Shown here: in pieces, positions 54,686 to 64,000 of the stretch
Numbering within the stretch: position 1 is the stretch's first letter
Layout of the letters: the number at the start of each line of letters is the position of its first letter
Origin: Hemileia vastatrix
Taxonomy: Eukaryota > Basidiomycota > Pucciniomycetes > Pucciniales > Zaghouaniaceae
Assembly: GCA_030280995.1 (NCBI GenBank)
Contig: JASXTE010000001.1
Span: forward strand, 31,739,700-31,803,699
Reading direction: 5' to 3'
Length of the DNA: 64,000 nt
Notes under the pieces: model-generated
Told to the model about the DNA's origin: nothing
The model's input: the letters and a program-made list of their open reading frames with translations, nothing else
Databases searched by the model: none
Position numbers and translations under genes: made by a program

Positions 54686-57600
54686 ATGTTGGAACAGGAT
54701 GTCCATTATTTAAATAATATATCTGAAGAATGTGTATTGGATTTATCTTCAGTAGAAAATGCTGAGATAATTAAAGATATTACTAACAATTCAATACCTA
54801 TATCCCCTTTGAAGGCACCTGTTATCATTAATGGTAAAAATGTTGATTTAGTTCTTGATTCTGGTGCTGGAAGAAGTGTAGTGTCTGAAAAAGCTTTAGC
54901 TTCAGTAGATAAGGGATATTTGAGTAAATTATTACCTATAACTTCTGAAAAATGAAGAGGGTATGGTTCTACCTTAATTCCTATTGGTAAATACAAAACC
55001 TCTGTATTCTTCAAATATAATGGTGGTTTTGTCAGAGCTATTTGTGAATTTGTTGTCATGAAAAATGATAATTTAAGCAATTGGTTTATTATGGGAAATG
55101 ATATTTTAACCATTTTTGGTGTGAAATTGGACCCAGCAAATAATTGCTTTACCTTAGGAATGAATGGCAAAAGGAAATTCAAAATTTCCTCTTCTAGAAA
55201 ACCTTCTGGGAATCTGTTGAAGTCTTGTAACTCAATAATCCAGTGTAAAGGCAGAACAACAACTGAAATGTATGATTTATTAAATGAAATAAATACTGCT
55301 TCTTTTGGTGATCAGTTGACTAGTGAAAAAAAGGATTCTATTATTGCCTCTATTACCTCTTTCCCTATGGCTTTTGCTCATGGTTCTCATGTCTTGGGAA
55401 TTGTTCAGGAAGAAATGAAAATTACCTTATCCTGTAATTTGAGTGATATTCCACCTACTCTTAAGAAAAAACCATATCCTGCTTCTCCATCAAAAAGAAA
55501 AGATATTGAAGATAATATTGCAACATTATTAAAAATGAATATCATTGAGAAAGTAGATGTCACCCCCAAATATTGTGTCATCTCCCCAGTCTTAATTTCT
55601 TATGAAAAAGATAAGGCTAGATTATGTGGAGATTACAGAGCTTTGAACACTTATACTGTTGATGATATCTATCCTTTACCCAGAATTAATTCAATACATG
55701 CTACCTTGCAAGGTGCAAAATTTATTAGTTGTCTGGATGGTAATAAAGGTTATCATCAAGTTCCAGTTGAGAAAAATTCTCAAAACTTTTTGCTTATTGC
55801 TACTCATATGGGAATATATAAGTATGTTAGGATGCCATTTGGCCCTAAAAATGCTCCTTCAGTTTTCCAGAAAGTCATGGATAACACTTTCCATCAAGAA
55901 ATTATTGAAGGTTGGCTCATGGTTTATATTGATGACATCATTGTTTTTTCTAAAACTTTTGATGAACATATGATTCACTTAAATAGAGTTTTCCGAAAAA
56001 TGGATGAAATCAATATGACCTTATCTTTAAAAAAGTGTAAATTTGGTTTTCAATCTTTGAAAGTCCTTGGCCATGTTGTGTCAGGCTTACAAATTTGTGT
56101 AGACCAAAACAAAGTTGCTGCCATTCAAAATGTGAAAGCACCAACTTCTGTAAGAGAAATCCAAAGTTTTTTGGGGATGTGTGGATATTATAGACAATAT
56201 ATTAAAAAGTATCAGGTCATAGCCTTGCCTCTTACAAAACTGACCAGAAAAGATATTGCCTTTCTCTGGAATAATGAATGTCAAAAAGCTTTTGATACAT
56301 TAAAAAGTTGCTTAATGACAGCCCCTATATTGGCTCTTCCAGATTTAAACAAGCCATTTGTCCTGTATACAGATGCTAGCTTTATTGGTCTGGGTGCTTC
56401 CCTTCACCAGAAACAAATTATTAATGATAAATCCTCAGAGGTTGTAATTTGTTATATTTCAAGAACCTTAAGAAATAGTGAATTGAAATATGGTGCCACT
56501 CAATTGGAGTGCTTAGCAGTTGTTTGGGATCTTGAGAAGCTTCATTACTATCTAGATGACCAAAGATTTGAGTTGGTAACTGACTGTAGTGCTGTGAAGT
56601 CCCTCTTAAACCTGAAGACACCTAACAGACATATTTTCAGGTGGCAACTTGCTGTTCAAGAATACAGAGGACGGATGACAATTATCCATAGGGCTGGAAA
56701 TGTTCAATCCAATGTTGATATGCTCTCCAGATTGCCTCTGCCAAATAATGACTCAAATCCTGCTTATGTACCTGAAGATGAGACTGTTCATATCCATGGT
56801 ATATTTGTAGTGGATATCAAAGAAGAGTTATTGCAATTAATACTGGATTCATATGATAAAGATTCTGATTTAAATAAATTGGTTACTATCTTAAATGATC
56901 CTAAGAATGCTTCAATTCAAGCATTAATAAAAACTCTTCCTGCAAAATATCAAAATGCTTTGAGTAAAGAAAGTTTTCTATTGAAGATGGTTATATATAT
57001 TATAGAAGAAAGCTTACTAATGTAATTGTAATTCCTCCTTCTATAAAAGAAACTATCCTCAAACTTTGTCATGATGACATATTAGCTGGTCATTTTTATC
57101 TTGAAAAAACATTGATTAGAATCAAACACACTGCATGGTGGGCTAATGTGTCTGAAGACACAAAATTATATGTTGAATCTTGTGATTCCTGTCAAAAACC
57201 TAAAAGGTTGACAGGTAAGAGAGCAGGGTTATTACAACATATTGAAGCACCTAATGCTCCCTGGCAAATCATTAATATGGATTTTGTCACTGGTATTCCT
57301 GTTGCAGGTAAAGACAGCTTTAACTCTTGTTGGGTAATAGTGGATATATTCACAAAAATGTGAAAATTTATTCCAACCCACAAAGATGTATCCACCAAAG
57401 AATTGGCTTTCTTATGGTGGTCTTACATGTTTAATATTATTGGTTTTCCAAAAGCCATTATCTCTGATAGGGACCTAAAATTCACTTCTGAGTTTTGGAC
57501 CTCTTTGATGGATATTTGTGGCTGTGAGTTAAAATTGTCTACAGCTCACCATCCTCAGACTGATGGTCTAGCTGAAAGAATGATTCAAACTCTGGAAGAT

Positions 57601-58389
57601 ATGATTAGAAGGTATTGTGCCTTTGGTTTAGAATATAAAGACAATGACAGATTTACTCATGATTGGGCCACTCTTTTGCCTGGTCTTGAATTTGCATATA
57701 ATAGCACTGTTCATTCTGTCACTGAGAAAAAGCCTTTTGAGCTTTGGTTAGGTTATGTCCCACATACTCCTGCTTAGATTCTCAATAGTAAATTACCTAA
57801 GTTGGAACTACACCCTGGTGTAAAATCTTTCATGCAAATGCAACAGCTATGCAGAAAACATTCTCAGAGCTGTATTGATAAAGCATTTGAATATGAAAAG
57901 AAAAGATGGGATAAATCCCATAAAGAATACACATTTAACAAGGGTGATGAAGTGTTGATCTCTACTGTCCATTTCAATTTACAAGGTAACCACAAATTAA
58001 AAGATCCTTTTGTGGGCCCATTTGTTGTTAAAAGAATGGTTGGTGATAATGCAGTGGAAGTTGTATTGTATTCTCCATATGATAGGAAACATCCTCTTTT
58101 TCCCATTTCTTTGCTTAAGCCTTATACTTCCAACAGTGACTTATTTCCCAAAAGAAGGGGAAGACCTAAGAAAAACCCTCAGGAAGTCACAGAAACAGCA
58201 GAAATTGATAAAATTCTCAATGATAGAATTATCACTTCTGAAAGAGGTATTGAATATTTATTGAGATATAAGAACAAATCATCTGAACATGATGCATGGA
58301 TACCTGGAAAGGAGATTTCAAATCTGCCTACTCTGTTGAAAAAATACAAAAAGAAAAATCTTAGCATTTTTTTTATTGTTTTTTTTTAG
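54686..58389 (+). pseudogene. Protease and pol of the family B element
   Basis: Protease LDSGAGRSVVSE (about 54855), then TGA at 54953 where homologues have Trp (RGYG follows). From 55058 a 655-codon frame covers the post-protease segment, RT (RLCGDYRALN, MVYIDDIIVFSK with intact YIDD, about 55920) and RNase H (LYTDASFIGLGASL). A 1-nt loss near 56966 breaks the frame before the integrase HHCC finger (KLCHDDILAGHF...CDSCQK). The DDE core (NMDFVTGIP, ISDRDLKF, DGLAERMIQ) is interrupted by TGA at 57361, and TAG at 57775 replaces Gln. GPF (DPFVGPFVVKRM) and the chromodomain (EIDKILNDRIITSERG...LLRYKNK) run to 58389. Confidence 0.85.
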
Positions 58390-58399
58390 AGTGAGGGAG
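58389..58399 (+). promoter_or_regulatory. Polypurine tract of the family B element
   Basis: AGAGTGAGGGAG directly before TGTCAGCC at 58400. Confidence 0.75.
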
Positions 58400-58552
58400 T
58401 GTCAGCCAGGCTATTCCAGGAGCCCAGTAAATGATATGTTAGCTTATAGGACCTGAAAGAGGGCGTAAGAATTGTATTTAATGTATATAAATTAATATTT
58501 TATTGCATAATAAAATTATATAAGTATCTTATTACATATAAGTGTTATATTA
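58400..58552 (+). repeat. Truncated 3' LTR, family B
   Basis: It matches the first 150 bp of the LTR at 50401 and stops at TTATAT where the AGGGGGTGTCAG terminus begins. Confidence 0.85.
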
Positions 58553-58890
58553 GGGGGTGTCAGTTCTTGCAAATCCGCACTTAACTTAAGTGCGGATTTC
58601 AAACCAAATCAGCACTTAAATTTTGCAAAAAAGTCACTTATTTCAAAAAAGGGTGTCAGTTATGACCACAAATCAGCACTTTTTTCCCGTTTTTTTTCAC
58701 AACCACATTTTGGCCACAAAACATCCCTTCCTTTCTTACCCTATCCCTGTCACATGTGACACACTGACCTTCCTCGCTACCTACTTATCAATCCTCGGCA
58801 AACACCCCTTCCTGACATTTTCAATATTTTGACCAGGCATGTTTACATTCTTTTTTACTTATTTCTTCTACTTCTTAATTTTTTTTCTAT
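58553..58890. mobile_element. Left arm of a Harbinger element, truncated
   Basis: It begins GGGGGTGTCAGTTCTTGCAA and follows 10296-10640 of the complete element closely (AAATCCGCACTTA arms, GTCACATGTGACACACTGACC, ATTTTGACCAGGCATG). Similarity stops at a second GGGTGTCAGTTCTGACC at 58891. No transposase or right end follows. Confidence 0.82.
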
Positions 58891-59796
58891 GGGTGTCAGT
58901 TCTGACCTCAAATCAGCACTTTTTTCGTGATTTTTTTTTCAAAACCACATGTTGGCCACATCATCCCTTTCTTTCCCATACCATTTTGTACTCTCCAAAT
59001 GTCCTCTTTGTGTACTTCATTCACTTGGGTTGGTATTTTGGTTTGTTGCATATTCATTTTTTTTTGGAATTTACAGTGAAATTTTTTTTTTTGGATGGCT
59101 CATTGGTTTTCTTTCACCAGCTCAACATGAAATCACATATTTTCTGAAATCGCATATTTTGTCAGTGATTTTTTTTTTCATTCAACCCTCATATCCTTTT
59201 CCTATTCTCCTCCAACATCCCTCAAACAATTTGGTTTCATTCATTTTGTCATCTCATCTCTCAAGGTAAGTCACTTTATTCTTTTTTTTTTGATTTTTTG
59301 ATTACTATTATAATTTTTTTTTGTTTTTTTCTGTTTATTTTATTTTTTGTAAGTGGTTATTTTGGATTTCAATGGTATAATTAACCTTTTTTTTCTCTCC
59401 CTCTTTACTTTCTTTTTTAGCTCCATCACCCTACTATTCATCCCTCCTTGGCATGGCCATTATCCCCCCTTTCCCTTATTTCACTTTTTTTTGGCTCCAT
59501 TTCATTGAAACACATACATTGCACATTCTTTATGCATTTCACTTACTCAATATTCAATTTCCCCACAATTCCAACATCAATATTTCTCACTTTATTTTTC
59601 CTACTTTTCAATCAAGGTAAGTTTCATCTCCTTTTTTTCATTCCTATATGATATCTCATTCCTTTTATGAAAAGTTCATACTTAAATATATGTATGACTC
59701 TTATCTGGATAACAGTGAACTTAAAAAACTCCTTTTGATCTCATCTTCATTAGCACTTTTCAAGTTTTTGTAAAATTTTGAAAATCAGACTCGGAA
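58891..59796. other. Second Harbinger-like terminus and T-rich noncoding DNA
   Basis: GGGTGTCAGTTCTGACCTCA (58892) and AAATCAGCACTTTTTTCGTG echo the sub-terminal part of the Harbinger arm. Afterwards the sequence is T-rich, with CTCAAGGTAAGT (59261) and CAATCAAGGTAAGT (59612) resembling splice donors and a T-rich TTTTTTAG acceptor (59421). It may be the 5' part of a transposon gene; no protein match. Confidence 0.4.
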
Positions 59797-60125
59797 TTAG
59801 GGTTAGGTTTATTCAAATCTAATGTTCTTTTTACTGAAGATTCTCCTGAAGGCTACCTTTCATTTCCCACAAACAGATTTGAATTTGATTCAGTGGTTGC
59901 TGAGATATTGACCGTTAAAGTTGAGCCTTTTTTTTCCCAATTTAAATTTTTATTTCATTTTTTATGTAACAAATTAGGGTTAGGTTTATTTAAATCACAT
60001 GTCATTTAACTGAAGATTCTACTAAAGCATATCTTTCATTTCCCTCAAACAGGTTTGAATTAGGTTCAGTGGTTGCTGAGATTTTGACCTTTGAAGTTGA
60101 GCCTTTTATCCAAATTTCACTTGTC
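59797..60125. repeat. 177-bp tandem duplication with TTAGGGTTAGG
   Basis: The units at 59797 and 59974 share TTAGGGTTAGGTTTATT, ACTGAAGATTCT, TTTCATTTCCC and TTCAGTGGTTGCTGAGAT, with about 80-85% similarity by eye. Confidence 0.82.
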
Positions 60126-60197
60126 TTATTTCACATTTTTATATTGCATATTTAGAGGATAAGGATTCTGAAACTCTTATATGATTATTATCTAGGC

Positions 60198-60755
60198 ATG
60201 TATCCGTTGCTCAAGAATATCACTAAAGCTCAAAAAGATGAAGATTTTTGCTTATGGGACACTCTACCTTCCTTTAACTCTTTTCTTGCTCTTTGACTCA
60301 AAAAGCACTGTAATAAAGCATTTGAAAAAAATCATGAACTTGCAACCAAAGTTGGAATACCAAATTAGTGTGACTCCGAATGGGAAGATATCAGCCACGA
60401 ATATCTTTTATTTTCTAATGTTATTATCACTCATTCTGGATTTCACAATAAAATTCACACCAATACCAAGGACACCAATTTTCTTACTTTTGGTATATTC
60501 TCATACATCAAACCGATTACTGGCCAACCAATACCATCTCCAGCTAAAATCAAATGACATGGTTTATATTTTCCAGACCACCGGTGCATCATTGATTTTG
60601 GTTTGGGAAATGGTATCATCGAAACTATTTGGAATTCTTCTAAGGATAATAATCAAATGACCAAAGCTCCTCCTGGTTTGGAATCCTGTCAAGATTTAAC
60701 ACATTTTGGTTGCTCATTTTAAATCAGTCATAAGTTGATTCACAGAATCAATAAG
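60198..60755 (+). pseudogene. Remnant of a TET/JBP-like 2OG-Fe(II) dioxygenase
   Basis: A single frame runs through with four in-frame stops (near 60294, 60367, 60556 and 60719). It resembles the C-terminal core of fungal Tet-like oxygenases: SGFHNKIHTNTKD, FGIFSYIKPITGQPIP, GLYFPDHRCIIDFGLGNGI and IWNSSKDNNQMTKAP. The family oxidises 5-methylcytosine (or thymine) using an HxD...H iron site. Here the HxD position reads HTN and the distal His position reads Gln, consistent with a dead copy. Such genes are often linked to transposons in basidiomycete genomes. I recalled the match without a search. Confidence 0.5.
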
Positions 60756-61395
60756 GTAATGAAAGAAGGTAAAGTTAATCAATTTAAAAAAACTTTATTT
60801 AGATCAAAAAAGTATGGGGATTAGAGTTGTCATCAAAAATTTTATATTTTTTTGTAAATTTTTAATAAATATTTTTTATGTATCAATTTCCTCAACAAAA
60901 TTATGGGCCAACGACCTTGTGTTGTATAAATGGTAATCATAATAACTTTTATTTGTTTCATGGGGTTCCTCTAGCCTATACCTGTGGAAAGTCCCAAACT
61001 TTTGTTTCTAGACTTGGTCTGCATTTTGGCTTGAGGGATTGTCATTACTTTAAACTAGGGAAATTGATATATATTAGATATTTATTTAATAATTTACGTA
61101 ATTATATTAAATTTAGATGACTTCCACCACTTACTTCAATAAAATGCAGGGGGGGGGTATTGCCAAATTTTCAAATCTGACATGTGAAATTGATGACTTA
61201 GAAAAATTTTGGTGATATCCACCCCTTGCTTCAATAAAATGCAGGGAAGAGTATTGCCAATTTTTTAAAACAGATATAGAATTTTTTTGACTTGTAAATA
61301 TTTTGTTGAAAATTTTTGACAATGTGGTCTTCCAACATTGGCAGTGGCCTTTTTTGTGTGATTTGGCGCTGATTGTGCATGTCTTAATTGACATC
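60756..61395. other. AT-rich spacer with a degenerate tandem pair
   Basis: No gene. At about 61121-61275 CTTCAATAAAATGCAGGG and TATTGCCAA occur twice, about 100 bp apart. The spacer ends at the family D LTR. Confidence 0.45.
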
Positions 61396-62415
61396 TGTTA
61401 AGGAATTTGGTATTTTTCTGGGTTTATTCCGTGTATATTGGGTCTGCGGGTATGTGGGTACTATCATTGGATAGCCCTGGTTTTTCTCTATATTTTATGT
61501 CTTGAAGACATTTTTCATATTCTGAGTTTTAAGGGGTCATTTCCTCATTTTTCATTTATAAAAGATTGCTGTTTAATTCTGTTTTTTGTGTTTTATGGGC
61601 TAACCTTAAGTCTTAGGGTTAAGTGCTTAGTACCATTGGATAGAGCTTATTTTTCTCTATATTTCATGTCACAATGTTGTTATAGTGAAATTCTGTGTTT
61701 TAAAGGTTTTAGTAGTTGTAGCTAATTTTTCTAAGTAGATTAGTGGTTTTTATTGGTTTTCTGGCTTCAGGGAGGCCGGGCGGCTTCAGGCGGCATCTCC
61801 GACGTCGGGCGGCCTGCCCGCCTCTGTTTTAGGAGGTTGGGGAGCGCTCCACGAGAGTTTTTTATGCAATTTGGCAGGTACAGGTGCCAGATTGGTGGGT
61901 GCGCATGGGCTCTTAGTTAGTGGTCTGTGTGTACATAGTGAAAAAGACAGTTTGGGGCAACCTTAATCATCATACAACCATCAGGAGGTGATATCATTGT
62001 TTCTCACTCAGTTTTCACTGTTTTCTGGCCACAATTGGCTGTGTTTGTTGCAAGTGAGTTCTTCATTTAACTTAACTTTGGCAACTGTTTTCTCTGTTAT
62101 AGTCTTGCAAGCTATAGCAAGTATTATTGCTGTCTCTGGTGTGGATTTGCAGCCTACATCAAGTATCTTTGCTGTCTCTTGTGTGGACTTTGTTCTACAT
62201 TTCAGTTCTTTGGTCTGGTAGTCTATCTGGTGACTACTTTCTTGGCTCATCAAGCAGTCAAGTGTGTTTAAAAGGGGCTTTAGCAAAACAGGAACCAACT
62301 TACTTTAGCAAGTAAATCTCACTCTATTTTTCTAAAGGGACAGGGGATTTTCTCTCTGGTTTTTCTCCAACTCCCTTGGTCAAGGCCTATAGCTAGTACT
62401 ATAGGATTGTCTACA
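61396..62415 (+). repeat. 5' LTR, family D (1020 bp)
   Basis: TGTTAAGGAATTTGG ... GATTGTCTACA. The right boundary is confirmed by the reversed copy at 48688, which starts exactly with TGTAGACAATC. It has a GC-rich patch near 61770-61850 (GGCGGCCTGCCCGCC). The left boundary is inferred from the TGT...ACA ends. Confidence 0.78.
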
Positions 62416-62419
62416 TTTC

Positions 62420-62436
62420 TGGCGCCCAACGTGGGG
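62420..62436 (+). promoter_or_regulatory. Primer-binding site of family D
   Basis: TGGCGCCCAACGTGGGG, identical to the family C site and four bases after the LTR. Confidence 0.85.
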
Positions 62437-62506
62437 TAGAACTAGCTAGTTCTTTGGAATCTCTGTTTTCTTTGGTTGGCTCTTTTTGGTGTTTTGGACT
62501 GGAGGA

Positions 62507-64000
62507 ATGGCTTCTGGTTCTGCTATTCCTGTGGTGACTGTCAGTGGGGGGGATGGTCCTCCTTCTGTGATGGTTAGGGAGTGTGTGAGGATTAAAACTT
62601 GGGATGGTACCAAGTTTAATGGGGAGGATGTCAAGTGGTTTCTAGAGAAGTATGAAACTGCTGCTGGAGTGGATGGTGCTTCCTACCTGGACATGGTGAA
62701 GCAGATTATCTTCTTCATTGGTGATAGGTCAGTGGAGAAGGAGATTGTGGCCATGTCTGGCTACAAGAAGAGGGATTGGAAATTGTTGTGTAGGGAAATG
62801 GTGACAGATGGGGTGTCAGGTTCACTATGGTGGATCTGAACAAGGTTGTCAGTGAATGGCAATCTTATGGTGGTGTTGGTAACTTACATAGTTACAGGAA
62901 GTTTCTGCTACAGTTTGATCCTGTGGTGGAATACTTGGTGGAAGTGGAGGAGCTGGCACATGAAAATGCTGCCAAAGATGTTTTTTGGTCTGCCCTGGCT
63001 AGAGATGTCAGGATGGATGTGTTGAAGGAGTTGTCAAGAAAGGAATTGATGAAGACTCTTTCTAATGGGGACCAGAAGTTGCCTGCCTTGGATAAGGTGA
63101 AGGAGGCTGTTGAGGCCCATTTGAAGTTATTGGCTGTGGACACCTATCAGGAGGGGTGTGCCAAGTATGTCAGAAAAGTCAGTGAGGCTTTGGCTGAAGA
63201 GGAATTTAGGGAGAAGAAGGAGGAGAAGGATTTGGTGCAGGTTCCCAAACAGGAGAGGGACCCAATGGTGGAGCAGTTGGCTGATCTGACAAAACAGCTG
63301 CACATTTTTGTCCAGGAGGCCAAGAAGGTTAATAAGGCACCTTCTCAGCCAAGAGATTTTGAAAGGAGGGCTGGTAGGAGTGATCCTTGGGTTTGCTCTT
63401 ATTGCAGTAGGAGGGGGCACAGGTCCAATGATTGTTGGGCACTGAACAGAGATGTGTCTGAAGGAAAAGTGGAGTTTGATGGCAGGGTTTTAAGTTCCCT
63501 GACGGTTCTTTTGTGAAGCCCAGTGAGGGGCAGGCTCCTGTTGATTTGGTCAGGAGAAGGGGTGGTCTCAATAAAGGGGGCCAAGGTTTGAGGAGATTCC
63601 TGATCAGGGGAAGTCTTCTGTTAAGGTAGATGAGGACGTCAAGGGAAAGGGGAAGGAGGTCAATAAGGTCTCTTTTTCTACTTCTTTTGGTGGTTTGGAG
63701 TTGTATTCTTGTGGTGGACAGTCAAGTGTTGAATGCTTGGCTGGTGTTTATGATGTGGAAGCAGGGAAGGTGGGTAGGCCTAAGAGCAGTTCTCAGGCCC
63801 AACCAAAGACAAACGCTTCAAAGGGTGATCCTAAGCTGAGTGCAGCTAGGAAGAGGTACAGCAAAGAGAAGCTGTACAATATGCAGAAGGGTATGGCTGA
63901 CATGGGCCCCCCTAGTTTTGGCACATTGGACATGAATGGTGAGCCAATGCCAATGGAGGTGGATTCTGACTCCAAGGAGGATGTCCCTTTGGCTTCATTG
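62507..64000 (+). pseudogene. gag of a family D element, frameshifted, runs off the window
   Basis: Starts MASGSAIPVVTV and aligns along its length with family C Gag (TWDGTKFNGEDVKWF; DVFWSALARDVRMDVLKE; ADLTKQLHIFVQEAKK). Single-base losses shift the frame near 62810 (before the RFTMVDLNKV-equivalent) and near 63495 (VYKFPDG-equivalent), and a further shift lies near 63590. The zinc knuckle CSYCSRRGHRSNDC (about 63396-63437) keeps CX2CX4HX4C. The frame is again parallel to family C at GPPSFGTLDMNGEPMP up to the window edge. Confidence 0.85.

Larger units (their letters stand above)
50401..58552 (+). mobile_element. Ty3-type chromodomain element with family B LTRs, lightly decayed
   Basis: The order is 5' LTR (50401-51384), leader, gag, protease, RT, RNase H, integrase, chromodomain, purine tract, 3' LTR (58400-58552, truncated). 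Proteins are close to those of family A although the LTR body differs. Roughly five frameshifts and three nonsense changes separate it from an open polyprotein, far fewer than element A1. The 3' LTR is cut after about 150 bp by Harbinger-type sequence, so no target duplication can be read. Confidence 0.85.

Noticed and set aside
60238..60660. 140-codon plus-strand ORF
   Set aside because: It is a shadow frame of the TET-like relic; the homologous frame is the one with four stops.
61988..62315. Overlapping ORFs on both strands before the family D gag
   Set aside because: All are inside the LTR, and the reversed LTR at 48.7 kb does not keep them open.

Overview
The window reads as a repeat-dominated, AT-rich nuclear segment of a filamentous basidiomycete. 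A rust fungus (Pucciniales) is my best guess. The basis is the short 66-97 bp spliceosomal introns in the host-like and transposase genes, a decayed TET/JBP-like dioxygenase relic (a family expanded in basidiomycetes), Harbinger and CACTA DNA transposons, and stacked Ty3-type LTR retrotransposons. The species assignment is inference; nothing here is diagnostic.

Layout: 1-971 is the end of a Harbinger element cut by two small terminal-inverted-repeat elements. 1.7-7.6 kb is the only host-gene island: a minus-strand two-exon gene for a two-segment membrane protein of unknown function, two identical tandem tRNA-like genes on the same strand, and a plus-strand two-exon gene for a probable mitochondrial helical-repeat (PPR-like) protein. 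8.3-20.4 kb is a decayed chromodomain Ty3 element (family A) whose leader is interrupted by a complete Harbinger transposon (10295-13520) with an open, spliced transposase gene. 20.7-22.2 kb is a very long ATTTTT microsatellite split by a CACTA-type MITE. 22.2-34.2 kb is nested minus-strand family A wreckage: a pol fragment, an LTR broken by a solo LTR with a perfect 5-bp target duplication, an RT-less element carrying a second copy of the CACTA MITE, and another decayed pol.

34211-46426 is the centrepiece: an intact 12.2-kb Ty3-type element (family C) with almost identical LTRs, a Gag-protease frame, a Pol frame joined by an apparent -1 slippery heptamer, and a 2.7-kb 3' noncoding tail. It carries about 26 copies of a short hairpin motif (4-bp stem, 6-nt loop, conserved TAAACTGG-like tail). 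The stems change by compensatory pairs, and the motif occurs both inside the pol reading frame and in the noncoding tail. I regard this as the most novel signal in the window. Family C landed in the gag/protease region of an older minus-strand family A element, whose gag continues at 46431-48687.

48.7-58.6 kb holds an LTR piece of a third family (D), an extra family B LTR, and a nearly full-length but frameshifted family B/chromodomain element cut at its 3' LTR by a Harbinger left arm. 58.9-61.4 kb has Harbinger-like sequence, a tandem duplication and a TET/JBP-like pseudogene. 61396-64000 is the 5' LTR, primer-binding site and frameshifted gag of a family D element that runs off the window and is related to family C.
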